Shown here piece after piece: positions 35,437 to 44,267 of a stretch of DNA of 64,000 nt (positions within the stretch are counted from its first letter, which is position 1; each line of letters begins with the position of its first letter). A program made the translations under genes and the position numbers. This DNA comes from Acidimicrobiia bacterium (GTDB lineage: Bacteria > Actinomycetota > Acidimicrobiia > IMCC26256 > JAMXLJ01). A model generated the notes under the pieces. It was not told where the DNA came from, made no database searches, and saw only the letters and a list, made by a program, of their open reading frames with translations. The stretch spans positions 1 through 64,000 of the forward strand of contig JAMXLJ010000166.1 in the NCBI GenBank assembly GCA_024281095.1. The letters run 5' to 3'.

Positions 35437-36615
35437 ATGCATACCTCTTCGCCCGCTCGTTGCGATCGTGCGGACCACGACCGTGCATCGGGGTCGGACG
35501 GCCGGCGGGTGCGAGTGTTGTGGCTCGTCAAGGGACTCGGTCCCGGGGGCGCCGAGCGACTGCTCGTGGCTGCCGCCGCAAGCCACGACCGTGCAGGCTT
35601 CGAGTTGGAGAGTTGCTATCTGGTCCCGTGGAAGGACGCGCTCGTCGCGGACCTCGCAGGACTTGGAGTTCCCTCGGAGTGCATCGGTGCCGGCAACGAC
35701 CGTGACCTCCGCTGGATGGCCCGTCTTCGAGAGCGGCTCGTGCGCCGGCCGGTCGACGTGCTGCACGCCCATTCGCCGTACCCGGCTGCACTGGCGCGGC
35801 TCGTGGCCCGCTCCGTCCCGAGAGCCGTGCGGCCGCGGCTCGTGTTCACGGTGCACAACACCTGGCACAGCTTTGCTCCTCTGACGCGCTCACTCAACGG
35901 CGCAACCTTCGCTCTGGACGACGCCGACATCGCGGTGTCGAGCGAGGTCCACGACACGCTCCCACCGGGGCTGCGACGGCGAACCGAGGTCGTCGTGCAC
36001 GGTATACGCCTCGACGAAGTGGCGGCCCAGAACCGGTTCCGTCCCGACGTGCGCAGAGAACTCGGGTTGAATCCCGACGAGATCGTGATCGGAACCATCG
36101 CGAACTTCCGTCGACAGAAGGACTATCCCAACCTGCTCGCCGCGGCCAGGATCCTCGCCGATCGCGGTGTTCCGGCCCGGATCGTCGCCGTGGGTCAGGG
36201 GCAGCTCGAAGGCGAGACGCGCGCGCTGCATACACGCCTCGGTCTCGGGAATCGTGTCGTCCTGTTGGGCCGGCGCGAGGACGCGGTGAAGGTGCTCGCC
36301 GCGTGCGATGTGTTCACGCTGGCGTCCCACAACGAAGGGCTGCCCGTCGCCTTGATGGAAGCGCTCGCTCTCGGACTGCCCGTAGTCGCAACCGCGGTCG
36401 GCGGCGTGCCCGGCGCCGTCACCAACGGTGTGGAAGGGATCCTCGTGCCGCCGAAGGAGCCGGTACAGCTCGCCGATGCGCTCGCCAAGATGGCCGCCGA
36501 TCCGGCTCTGAGAGCCCGCATGGGTGCCGCGGCTGCCCGGACCGCGCGACGGTTCGACATCCGCGTGGCGGTACGGCGGATCGAGGATCTCTATCGGAGG
36601 GTGCTCGCATCGTGA
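35437..36615 (+). CDS. Family 4 glycosyltransferase
   Basis: This 392-aa GT-B protein shows VRVLWLVKGLGPGGAERLLV at its N-terminus and DVLHAHSPYPAALARLVAR before the acceptor-binding region. The donor domain has IGTIANFRRQKDYPNLLAAA, VVLLGRREDAVKVLAACDVF and the catalytic LASHNEGLPVALMEALALGLPVVAT with both Glu of the E-x7-E motif. Its GTGA overlap with the next gene (GNAT protein) indicates a shared transcript. It is a likely repeat-unit transferase. Confidence 0.92.
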   Translation: MHTSSPARCDRADHDRASGSDGRRVRVLWLVKGLGPGGAERLLVAAAASHDRAGFELESCYLVPWKDALVADLAGLGVPSECIGAGNDRDLRWMARLRERLVRRPVDVLHAHSPYPAALARLVARSVPRAVRPRLVFTVHNTWHSFAPLTRSLNGATFALDDADIAVSSEVHDTLPPGLRRRTEVVVHGIRLDEVAAQNRFRPDVRRELGLNPDEIVIGTIANFRRQKDYPNLLAAARILADRGVPARIVAVGQGQLEGETRALHTRLGLGNRVVLLGRREDAVKVLAACDVFTLASHNEGLPVALMEALALGLPVVATAVGGVPGAVTNGVEGILVPPKEPVQLADALAKMAADPALRARMGAAAARTARRFDIRVAVRRIEDLYRRVLAS

Positions 36616-37619
36616 CGTCGGCACGCCCCGGGTCCGTCTCTGGAGATCTGGTCGTGAGGCGGGCCGTAGCGGCAGACCGCGCCGAGATCGTCGCACTCCT
36701 CGCGGCCTCGCTCGGGCGTGACAAGGAGGATTCACGGTACGACCTCCTGTTCTCGTGGAAGCACGAAAGGAACCCGTTCGGCCCGTCACCGATGTGGGTC
36801 GCATGCGATGAAGGACGGGTGGTCGGGTTCCGAGCGTTGATGCGTTGGTCGTTCGAGCGTGCGGGACGCTCCGTTCGCGCGGTGCGAGCCGTCGATACCG
36901 CGACCCATCCGGACTATCAGGGACGTGGGGTCTTTCGACGGTTGACGCTGCATGCGTTGGAGGAGCTACGCGCGGAAGACGTGGGGTTCGTATTCAACAC
37001 GCCGAACCTCCGCAGTCGCCCCGGGTACCTGAAGATGGGCTGGACCGTCGTCGGCCGCGTGAGGACCTCGGTCCATCCGCGCTCGCCGGCGGCGCTCGTC
37101 CGCCTTGCGCGTTCACGGGTCGCGGCCGAGCGCTGGTCAGAGGTAGTGGGCGCGGGGCAGCCCGTCACGGCCGCGTTCCAGAATCCTGCGGAACTCGCCG
37201 CACTTCTCGCTTCCCAACCACCAGCGGCGGCACTTCGCACGGCGCGTACCGTCGAGTACCTCCAATGGCGCTACGGCATCGAGCCGCTCCACTACCGCAC
37301 CTTCCTCGGCGCGAGCGGTGTACGCGACGGGGTCGCGTTCGTGCGTGTCCGTCGGCGCGGCGTGGCGCGTGAAGCCGTACTCGCCGACGTCCTGGTACCC
37401 GGCGGCGACAGCAAGGTGAAGGCACGCTTGGTGCGCCGCGTGTGTCGAGAAGTTGACGCTGACTACGTCCTCAGCTTCAGCCGCGCGCTCGCCGACGGGG
37501 CCGGCTTCGTGCGGATACCGCGCCAGGGCCCGGTTCTCGTCTGCCGTGCGGTGTGCGACTCCCCGCGCCCGCGGCTCGGCGATTGGGATCTGAGCCTCGG
37601 CGACATCGAGTTGTTCTGA
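36612..37619 (+). CDS. GNAT-family N-acetyltransferase
   Basis: This 335-aa protein begins after the GT4 gene (GTGA overlap). Its N-terminal half has the GNAT core: LVVRRAVAADRAEIVALLA, then AVDTATHPDYQGRGVFRRLT, the acetyl-CoA pyrophosphate-binding QxxGxG-type loop, then VFNTPNLRSRPGYLKMGW. The C-terminal half resembles the second GNAT-like half seen in bacterial acyl transferases that modify sugars or peptides. Its position suggests N-acylation of an amino sugar in the locus, perhaps the product of the DegT aminotransferase at 42954; this is inference. Confidence 0.8.
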   Translation: MTSARPGSVSGDLVVRRAVAADRAEIVALLAASLGRDKEDSRYDLLFSWKHERNPFGPSPMWVACDEGRVVGFRALMRWSFERAGRSVRAVRAVDTATHPDYQGRGVFRRLTLHALEELRAEDVGFVFNTPNLRSRPGYLKMGWTVVGRVRTSVHPRSPAALVRLARSRVAAERWSEVVGAGQPVTAAFQNPAELAALLASQPPAAALRTARTVEYLQWRYGIEPLHYRTFLGASGVRDGVAFVRVRRRGVAREAVLADVLVPGGDSKVKARLVRRVCREVDADYVLSFSRALADGAGFVRIPRQGPVLVCRAVCDSPRPRLGDWDLSLGDIELF

Positions 37620-37630
37620 TCGGACTGGCG

Positions 37631-38371
37631 TCAGTCGCGGAACCACAGGCCTCTTCGCTGCGGCCCGGACCGGAGCAGTTCCGACACGGTGACGCTCTGC
37701 AAGCCTCGTTCGCCGAGGCGAGCGATCACGGCTTGTGCAATCTCTTCGTGGCTCGCGCTCGGCGGCGGCACGTCGTCGTCCGTGAGCACGAGTGAGTCAT
37801 GGAGCACGACAACGGCTCCGGCACTCGCGAGCTCGCCGACCCGATCGGCGATCTCCTCGGCGCTGTGGTCGGCCCAGTCCTGGCCGTCGACGGTCCATGT
37901 CACCGGAACCAGGCCTGCCGCGCGCATCGCCGCAACGGTGGTGATCCGCTGCGCGCCATGCGGTGCACGGAACAGCCGAACAGGCACACCCGAAAGACGG
38001 CTGAGGCGGTCACGGCCTTCCCGTGACCGTCGGTAGACCTCCGCGGCCGGAAGGCTCGTGAGCCTCGTATGGTCGAGGCCGTGGAGCGCGATCTCATGGC
38101 CTGCGCTCACCACTGCGGCAACCAGATCCGGGTGCGCCTCCGCGCGATCGACGAGCGTGAAGAAGGTCGCCCGCGCTCCCGCGCGGCCGAGAGCATCGAG
38201 CACCCCGGGCGTGGACGACGGGTCGGGACCGTCGTCGAAGGTCAGGGCGACGATCGGGCGGTCCGTGACGGCACCCTTGATCGAGCTGACGCCGCGCAGG
38301 CACGGTGCGACTGTCGCCCATGCGCGACGGCGCAACCGCCGCGGTACGACGTCACGCACCCGCGCAGCCAT
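37631..38371 (-). CDS. Polysaccharide deacetylase (NodB domain)
   Basis: This 246-aa protein has the NodB fold: IVALTFDDGPDPSSTPGVLD (the metal-ligand Asp pair), ATFFTLVDRAEAHPDLV, GHEIALHGLDHTRLTSL (the H-x3-H metal site region), RLFRAPHGAQRITTV (catalytic Arg-Ala-Pro-His) and VVVLHDS near the end. No clear signal peptide precedes the domain, so a cytosolic or unconventional location is possible. The start is ATG 38371, 6 nt after the minus-strand -10 box TAGGAT (38378-38383); ATG 38374 is also in frame. Confidence 0.9.
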   Translation of the reverse strand: MAARVRDVVPRRLRRRAWATVAPCLRGVSSIKGAVTDRPIVALTFDDGPDPSSTPGVLDALGRAGARATFFTLVDRAEAHPDLVAAVVSAGHEIALHGLDHTRLTSLPAAEVYRRSREGRDRLSRLSGVPVRLFRAPHGAQRITTVAAMRAAGLVPVTWTVDGQDWADHSAEEIADRVGELASAGAVVVLHDSLVLTDDDVPPPSASHEEIAQAVIARLGERGLQSVTVSELLRSGPQRRGLWFRD

Positions 38372-38377
38372 CATGGG

Positions 38378-38383
38378 ATCCTA
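38378..38383 (-). promoter_or_regulatory. -10 box of the deacetylase gene, leaderless-type
   Basis: On the minus strand TAGGAT (the ruvC hexamer) ends 6 nt before ATG 38371. On the plus strand, TACCAT at 38398-38403 may serve the divergent deacetylase-GT4-sugar-transferase run. Confidence 0.5.
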
Positions 38384-38524
38384 CGTCCGGCTCTCGCTAC
38401 CATGCGCGTCCACGTCTGTGGTGCGACCGCACAAGGGTGAAGAAAGGGCAGGGACACGCGCAGGGACACGGCGAGGGAACTTGCCCTTCGCGCGCTCAAG
38501 ATCTCGGCGGGCGCCGCCGACCGG

Positions 38525-39283
38525 TTGCGGCCTACCCGCCGCGGTGCCGTTCTGCTCGCATACCACCGTGTGGGGGCCGGGTCGGGCGTCCAGCTGGATC
38601 TCCCGCGCGACCTGTTCGACGCACACATGGCGATATTGGCCGACAAGGGCGACACGGTTCCGCTCGGCGAGGCGCTCGCATCGTTGCAGACGCCGGAGGT
38701 CCCAGCTCGCGATCCGGTGGTGGTCACGTTCGACGACGGCTCCTCGGACTTCGTCGACACCGTGATGCCGGTCATGGTCGAACGCGGCATTCCCGTCACG
38801 CTCTATCTCGCCACCGGATACGTCGAGGAGCAGCGCGCCCTCCCGTATGGCGGTCGTCCGCTCTCCTGGGCGGCACTGGCGGACGTGATCACCACCGGGC
38901 TCGTCACCATCGGGTCCCACACGCACAACCATGCCGTGCTGGCCCGTGCATCGGCGTCGCTGGCCCGCGACGAGATCGAGCGCTCGGTCGAGCTCATCGG
39001 CGAGCGGCTCGGCATCAGTGCGGAGCACTTCGCGTATCCGAAGGGGCTCAGCGGGTCGCCGGCTGCCGAGGCCGTCGTGCGCCAAGCATTCCGCTCCGCG
39101 GCTCTGGGTGGGACGCGACCGAATCCTTACGGTGCGACGGACGTTCACCGCCTGCGGCGGTCACCCGTCCAAGCGGCCGACGGCATTCGCTGGTTCGAGG
39201 CGAAGCTCCGTGGCGGCATGGGTCTGGAGGGCGACCTCCGACGGGCCCTCGATCGTTTGCGGTACGGGAACGTGACGACGTGA
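38525..39283 (+). CDS. Polysaccharide deacetylase family protein, start uncertain
   Basis: From TTG 38525 this is 252 aa with VLLAYHRVGAGSGVQLDL, VVVTFDDGSSDFVDTVMPVM (metal site), TIGSHTHNHAVLARA (H-x3-H) and FAYPKGLSGSPAAEAVVRQA, the short-form deacetylase pattern. Upstream in-frame codons from about 38462 read TARELALRALKISAGAADRL, which looks like genuine protein, but no ATG, GTG or TTG precedes it before the stop at 38438. GTG 38437 is in another frame. The start codon is thus unclear (rare start, or an indel at the tandem CAGGGACACG repeats at 38449-38472). Its stop overlaps the next GTG (GTGA). Confidence 0.75.
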   Translation: MRPTRRGAVLLAYHRVGAGSGVQLDLPRDLFDAHMAILADKGDTVPLGEALASLQTPEVPARDPVVVTFDDGSSDFVDTVMPVMVERGIPVTLYLATGYVEEQRALPYGGRPLSWAALADVITTGLVTIGSHTHNHAVLARASASLARDEIERSVELIGERLGISAEHFAYPKGLSGSPAAEAVVRQAFRSAALGGTRPNPYGATDVHRLRRSPVQAADGIRWFEAKLRGGMGLEGDLRRALDRLRYGNVTT

Positions 39284-40473
39284 CGTTGTCACAGCGAAGT
39301 CGCCGTCCCAAGCGTCTGCTGCATGTCACGACCACGGACATCAGCCTCGTCCTGCTTCTCGGTGCGCAGCTGCGTGCCTTCGCCGCCGCGGGCTACGACG
39401 TCGTTACCGCTTCCGCCCCGGGGCCGTGGGTGAATCGGCTTCGCGAGTGGGGTGTCGGCCACCATCCTCTGCGCTATGCAACGCGGGCGTTCGCTCCGTC
39501 GCAGGACGCCCGCGCGCTCTTGGAGTTGCGAACTCTGTTCCGGCGGTTGCAGCCGGACGTGGTCCACACACACAACCCCAAGCCGGGCCTCTACGGACGC
39601 GTGGCTGCACGCCGAGCGCGCGTACCTGTCGTCGTCAACACAGTTCACGGCCTGTACGCGGCGGACGACGATCCCTGGGTCAAGCGGGCGGTGGTGTACG
39701 CATCAGAGCGGTTGGCCGCGACATGCTCCGATGCCGAGCTCGTGCAGAACCCGGAGGACCTGGAGGTGCTGCGTCGCCTGCGCGTACCTGCCGACCGGCT
39801 CCATCTTCTGGGCAACGGCATCGATCTCACCCGCTTCGATCCCGAGCGGCTCGGCACGTCACGACGTGCCGAGGTCCGCGTCCGTCTCGGCATCCGAGCC
39901 GACGACGTCGTGTGTGGCGTGGTCGGCCGTCTGGTGTGGGCGAAGGGCTACCGCGAGGTGTACGAAGCGGCAAGGCGGCTACGAGACGTCGACTCGAGCG
40001 TGCGCTTCGTCGTCGTCGGTCCCTACGACTCGAAGCGCGATGCGCTCACTCCCGAAGACGTCGCGCGTGCTGAACGCGAGGGGCGTGTGATACATCTCGG
40101 TCTCCGCGACGACATGGAGGAGCTCTTCTCCGCGTTCGATGTCTTCGTGTTGGCGTCGCACCGGGAAGGGTTCCCGCGTGCGGCGATGGAGGCTGCGGCG
40201 ATGGCGCTGCCGGTCATCGCCACGGATGTGCGCGGCGGTCGTCAGGTCGTGGACGACGGGATCACCGGCCGGCTCGTCCCGGTCCGTCAACCCTCGGCTC
40301 TCGCGGCGGCCGTGACGGAACTTGCCGCTGACGCGGAGCTTCGCCGCCGCATGGGCGCGGCCGGAAGGGCAAAGGCGCTCCGTGAGTTCGACGAGCAGCG
40401 CGTCATCCACAGGACGCTCCGCATCTACGACCATCTCCTCGGCCAGGCCGGAGACAAGGCGCACGTCGAGTGA
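39280..40473 (+). CDS. Family 4 glycosyltransferase
   Basis: This 397-aa GT-B protein begins RSRRPKRLLHVTTTDISLVL and shows DVVHTHNPKPGLYGRVAAR and VPVVVNTVHGLYAADDDPWV in the N-terminal domain, like the initiating-region transferases of capsule and EPS loci. The donor domain has VCGVVGRLVWAKGYREVYEA and VFVLASHREGFPRAAMEAAA with both catalytic Glu. Its TGA overlaps GTG 40470 of the initiating sugar-phosphate transferase, so it may add the second sugar. Confidence 0.92.
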   Translation: MTLSQRSRRPKRLLHVTTTDISLVLLLGAQLRAFAAAGYDVVTASAPGPWVNRLREWGVGHHPLRYATRAFAPSQDARALLELRTLFRRLQPDVVHTHNPKPGLYGRVAARRARVPVVVNTVHGLYAADDDPWVKRAVVYASERLAATCSDAELVQNPEDLEVLRRLRVPADRLHLLGNGIDLTRFDPERLGTSRRAEVRVRLGIRADDVVCGVVGRLVWAKGYREVYEAARRLRDVDSSVRFVVVGPYDSKRDALTPEDVARAEREGRVIHLGLRDDMEELFSAFDVFVLASHREGFPRAAMEAAAMALPVIATDVRGGRQVVDDGITGRLVPVRQPSALAAAVTELAADAELRRRMGAAGRAKALREFDEQRVIHRTLRIYDHLLGQAGDKAHVE

Positions 40474-41084
40474 GCAGCCGGATCAATCGCCTTGGCAAGT
40501 GGGTGTTCGATCGTGCAGTTGGCGCGGCGCTCCTCGTCGCAGCCGCGCCGATCATGGGTCTCGTCGCGCTCGTCGTGCGCGCACGGCTCGGTCGGCCCGT
40601 CCTGTTCCGGCAACGGCGGCCGGGATTGCACGGCCGCCCTTTCACGATCTTCAAGTTCCGGACAATGACCGATGCGCGCGACCAGAACGGCGTGCTGTTG
40701 CCTGACGCGGAACGGGTGACGCGAACCGGCCGCGTGCTGCGAGCGTGGAGCCTTGACGAGCTTCCAGAGTTGCTGAACGTCGTTCGGGGCGACATGAGCT
40801 TGGTCGGGCCCAGGCCGCTGTTGATGGAGTACCTCGAGCTCTACTCCGTGGAGCAGATGCGGCGACACGACGTGCGACCGGGCATCACCGGCTGGACACA
40901 AATTTGCGGCCGCAACGCCTTGTCCTGGGACGAAAAGTTCGCCCTTGACCTCTGGTACGTGGAGAACTGGTCGTTCCTGCTGGACCTACGGATCCTCGTC
41001 CGCACCGTGCCGGCGTTGCTGTCCCGTCAGGGGATCACCTGGCCGGGACATCCGACGATGCCGAACTTTCCGGGTGAGACATGA
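40470..41084 (+). CDS. Undecaprenyl-phosphate sugar-1-phosphate transferase (PglC/WcaJ-type, short form)
   Basis: This 204-aa protein has a single N-terminal hydrophobic helix (GAALLVAAAPIMGLVALVV) and the catalytic domain with FRQRRPGLHGRPFTIFKFRT, WSLDELPELLNVVRGDMSLV, GPRPLLMEY and VRPGITGWTQICGRNALSWD. These are the conserved blocks of monotopic phosphoglycosyl transferases. It starts polymer synthesis by moving a sugar-1-phosphate from a UDP-sugar to undecaprenyl phosphate. The short length matches the PglC type without extra N-terminal helices. Confidence 0.95.
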   Translation: MSSRINRLGKWVFDRAVGAALLVAAAPIMGLVALVVRARLGRPVLFRQRRPGLHGRPFTIFKFRTMTDARDQNGVLLPDAERVTRTGRVLRAWSLDELPELLNVVRGDMSLVGPRPLLMEYLELYSVEQMRRHDVRPGITGWTQICGRNALSWDEKFALDLWYVENWSFLLDLRILVRTVPALLSRQGITWPGHPTMPNFPGET

Positions 41085-41250
41085 CCATACGGGTTCCGAT
41101 CCGGCCCCGGCACGGACAACAATGCGTGGCCTCGGTGAGATTCTCCGGGCACCACTCTTGCGCAGCGGGTGAAGCAGCAACTGGTCGGGATGCCGATCAC
41201 CGGCACCGTTGCGCCGGCGGGCATCAAGGGCGTTCACGGATGAGGCAGGC

Positions 41251-42957
41251 ATGACCCGAATTCTCGGTGTTTGTCACGACGTCTTCATTTGCTCGGCGTG
41301 CATCGTCGAGGACGGAGATGTCGTGGTCGCGATCCCGGAGGAGCGCCTCGACCGGGTGAAGATGAGCAATGTCTTCCCGACGACCGCGGTGCAGGCGTGC
41401 CTCGAGCAAGCGGGCATCGACATGTCAGAGCTCGACGAAATAGCGGTGGCCTGGAATCCAGTGATCGATCTCGAGACGACTCCTTCTGGCTACCTGAACG
41501 CACGACGGTGGCGGGTGGAGCACCTCACCCAGGTTCCCGCGCGGTTCCTCGGGTTGGCCGGGCGGCAGGCCGGTGCCACCGCGACGTTCATCGACTTGTG
41601 GCCGGACGCGCCCCCTATCACGTACGTCGACCACTACCTCGCACACCTTGCAAACGCCGTGTATCTCTCGCCCTATGAGGAGTGCGCGGCAGCGGTGATC
41701 GACGGACGTGCCGAACGTCGGACCGGCATGCTCGCTCGCGCGAGCGGCGTCGATCTCGAGGTGCTCGGAGAGACGAACTTCCCGCAATCGCTCGGCTTGA
41801 TGTACGGCGCGGTGACGCAGTACCTCGGGTTCACGCCGGACTCCGACGAGTGGAAGGTCATGGCGCTCGCCGCGTATGCCGACGCCGACAACGAGTTCCT
41901 GGCCCCGATGCGTCGGCTCGTCGAGATCGATGAAGCAGGTGGGTTCTCCGTCGCGCTCGAGTACTTCGCGTACTACAACTTCTGGGATCGCCGCATGTAC
42001 TCCGACCGCTTCGTGGAGACCTTCGGCCCACCGCGAGCGAGGGCCGAGGACATCACCGAGCGGCACCAGCGCATTGCCGCGGCGCTTCAGCTCGTGTTCG
42101 AGGAGAGCATGGCCGGCATTCTCCGCGCGCTCCATGCCCGTACGGGCCTGGATCGGCTCGTGCTCACCGGCGGCTGCGCGATGAACAGCGCGTTCAACGG
42201 CAAGATCAGCGAGCTCACCCCGTTTCGCGAATCATTCATCACGAGCTGTCCCGATGACTCCGGCACGTCGATCGGTGCGGCGCTCTACCGTCACGGCGTT
42301 CTCACGGGAACCCGCTCCGCGGCGTTCTCGCCCACCAACTACTGGGGTCCCTCCTACAGCGACGAGGACTGTCGGGCGACAGTGGAGAGCTTCAAGCTTC
42401 CGAATCACACCGTGGTCGACGATCCGGCCGAGGCCGCGGCCCGCGACCTCGTCGTCGGCCGGCTCATCGGCTGGTTCCAAGGTCCGATGGAGTTCGGGCA
42501 GCGAGCGCTCGGGAACCGTTCGATCCTCGCGGACCCGCGCCACGCCGACGTCAAGGACCGCGTCAACGCGGCGGTGAAGTACCGGGAGAGCTTTCGGCCG
42601 TTCGCGCCGGCGGTGCTCGCCGAACATGTCCCAGCGTGGTTCGAGTGCCCGATCGGGACCCATGTTCCGTTCATGGAACGGGTCCTGCGATTCCGGCCGG
42701 AACGCGCTGCCGAAGTGCCCGCTGTGGTGCACGCCGACGGCACCGGCCGCCTGCAGTCGGTCGATGCCTCCACCAACCCTCGATTCCACGCGTTGATCCG
42801 GTCGTTTCACGAGAAGACAGGAATCCCGATGGTGCTCAACACGAGCTTCAATTTGAACGGCGAGCCGATCGTGTGCACGCCGAGGGACGCGGTCCGCACG
42901 TTCTTCTCGTGCGGTCTCGACGTGCTCTACCTCGGCAACGTCCGCATCGAGAAATGA
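41251..42957 (+). CDS. Carbamoyltransferase (NodU/CmcH family)
   Basis: This 568-aa protein starts MTRILGVCHDVFICSACIVE, the ASKHA-fold entry of the family, with AIPEERLDRVKMS and VDHYLAHLANAVYLSPYEEC (the His region that binds the carbamoyl-adenylate). LVLTGGCAMNSAFNGKI and the C-terminal YrdC-like-related part with EFGQRALGNRSILADPRHAD, VKYRESFRPFAPAVL and NTSFNLNGEPIVCTP complete it. It would O-carbamoylate a sugar using carbamoyl phosphate and ATP. The stop overlaps the DegT ATG (ATGA). Confidence 0.93.
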   Translation: MTRILGVCHDVFICSACIVEDGDVVVAIPEERLDRVKMSNVFPTTAVQACLEQAGIDMSELDEIAVAWNPVIDLETTPSGYLNARRWRVEHLTQVPARFLGLAGRQAGATATFIDLWPDAPPITYVDHYLAHLANAVYLSPYEECAAAVIDGRAERRTGMLARASGVDLEVLGETNFPQSLGLMYGAVTQYLGFTPDSDEWKVMALAAYADADNEFLAPMRRLVEIDEAGGFSVALEYFAYYNFWDRRMYSDRFVETFGPPRARAEDITERHQRIAAALQLVFEESMAGILRALHARTGLDRLVLTGGCAMNSAFNGKISELTPFRESFITSCPDDSGTSIGAALYRHGVLTGTRSAAFSPTNYWGPSYSDEDCRATVESFKLPNHTVVDDPAEAAARDLVVGRLIGWFQGPMEFGQRALGNRSILADPRHADVKDRVNAAVKYRESFRPFAPAVLAEHVPAWFECPIGTHVPFMERVLRFRPERAAEVPAVVHADGTGRLQSVDASTNPRFHALIRSFHEKTGIPMVLNTSFNLNGEPIVCTPRDAVRTFFSCGLDVLYLGNVRIEK

Positions 42958-44111
42958 GGACGCCCGCGGTCCTTGGTGGGTCGCCGGCGTTCCCCGACGG
43001 CCTGCAGTTCGCCCGTCCGACGTCGCCACCACTGAACCGTGTCATGGCGCGGCTCGCGCCCTCTCACGACCGGGGCATCCTTACGAACGGTCCGCTCGTG
43101 CGGGAACTCGAGGAGCGCATCGCGCGAAGGCTCGGCTGCCGGCATGTCGTGGCCGTGTCATCTTGTACCGCCGGACTCATGCTTGCGTTCCGGGCGCTCG
43201 GGGCCAGCGGACCGGTCGTACTCCCGAGCTTCACGTTCGCGGCTTCCGCTCACGCCGTTGCGTGGAACGGCTTGGAGCCGCGCTTCGTGGAATGCGACCG
43301 CTTGACGTTCCAGCTGGACCTCGTCGACGCGGCCCGCCACCTCGGCGGCGCCGCAGCTCTCCTGGCCGTGCACGTGTTCGGCGCACCGTGCGCTCCCGCC
43401 AAGACGGAAGCGCTCGCGCTCGAGGCGGGCGTGCCTCTCGTATTCGACGGAGCCGCGGCGATGGGCGCACGTACCGGCGACCGGCCGGTCGGCGGTTTCG
43501 GAGACGTCGAGGTGTTCAGCCTGAGCCCCACCAAACCGTTGATCGCGGGTGAAGGCGGCCTGGTCGCGACGAACAGGGACGACATCGACCACATGGTTCG
43601 CATCGGACGCGACTATGCGAATCCGGGCGACTATGACACGCGATTCGTCGGCCTGAACGCTCGGATGTCGGAGTTCCACGCCGCGGTTGCGCTCGAGTCG
43701 CTCGAGACGCTGGACGACCAACTTGCCGTCCGCGCTCTGCTGGCGAGTCGATATCGGGACGGCCTCGCGTCGGTTCCCGGGCTTCACCTGCAGCAGATCG
43801 AGCCCGGGGACGTTCCGACTTGGAAGGATCTCACGGTTTCGGTCGACCCGGAAGGCTTCGGGATCACCCGTGACCAACTGGTCGAGGCGCTCGGCGCCGA
43901 CGGCATCGACACACGGTCGTATTTCGACCCCCCCGTCCACCGACACCGGGCCTACACCTCTTGCGCGACCGACCGGCTGCCCGCTACCGACGCCACCGCG
44001 TCTTCAGTCGTGAGCTTGCCGATCTATCCCGGGCTCTCCCTTCGCGACGTGGACAAGGTGGTCGCCGCGGTTCGGGCCGCGCCGGCAATGGCCGGCCGGC
44101 GCCCGATTTGA
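42954..44111 (+). CDS. DegT/DnrJ/EryC1/StrS-family sugar aminotransferase
   Basis: This 385-aa PLP enzyme has ILTNGPLVRELEERIARRLG, VVAVSSCTAGLMLAFRALG (cofactor phosphate binding), VVLPSFTFAASAHAVAWNG, the Asp of FDGAAAMGARTGD and the Schiff-base Lys in FSLSPTKPLIAGEGGLVAT, then RIGRDYANPGDYDTRFVGLN. It converts a keto-sugar nucleotide, probably from the dehydratase-like protein encoded next, to an amino sugar. Pairing with that gene and the GNAT protein suggests synthesis of an N-acylated amino sugar; the exact sugar is unknown. Confidence 0.93.
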   Translation: MRTPAVLGGSPAFPDGLQFARPTSPPLNRVMARLAPSHDRGILTNGPLVRELEERIARRLGCRHVVAVSSCTAGLMLAFRALGASGPVVLPSFTFAASAHAVAWNGLEPRFVECDRLTFQLDLVDAARHLGGAAALLAVHVFGAPCAPAKTEALALEAGVPLVFDGAAAMGARTGDRPVGGFGDVEVFSLSPTKPLIAGEGGLVATNRDDIDHMVRIGRDYANPGDYDTRFVGLNARMSEFHAAVALESLETLDDQLAVRALLASRYRDGLASVPGLHLQQIEPGDVPTWKDLTVSVDPEGFGITRDQLVEALGADGIDTRSYFDPPVHRHRAYTSCATDRLPATDATASSVVSLPIYPGLSLRDVDKVVAAVRAAPAMAGRRPI

Positions 44112-44117
44112 GCCTTG

Positions 44118-44146
44118 AGGCCGGACGGCGTCGGAATGTCCGGCCT
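44118..44146 (+). terminator. Candidate hairpin terminator after the aminotransferase gene
   Basis: AGGCCGGAC (44118-44126) and GTCCGGCCT (44138-44146) form a perfect 9-bp stem with an 11-base loop, starting 7 bases after the TGA. No T-tract follows, so it may be a weak or Rho-assisted terminator, or an mRNA-stabilising structure. It lies upstream of the dehydratase-like gene. Confidence 0.4.
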
Positions 44147-44267
44147 ACTAGCGCGGGGAGCGTCGTCCGGGGTACGGTCGTTTGATGCGTCTTTGACGTT
44201 CGCATGTGGACCTTTGAACCACGCAGCGAGCGCACAATGACGCACATGTCTCGGGTGGGGGGCAGGC

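Noticed and set aside
41169-41243. Short frame of 24 codons (GTG 41169) before the carbamoyltransferase, as a peptide gene
   Set aside because: No ribosome-binding site, no conserved motif and no modifying-enzyme partner; too short to support.
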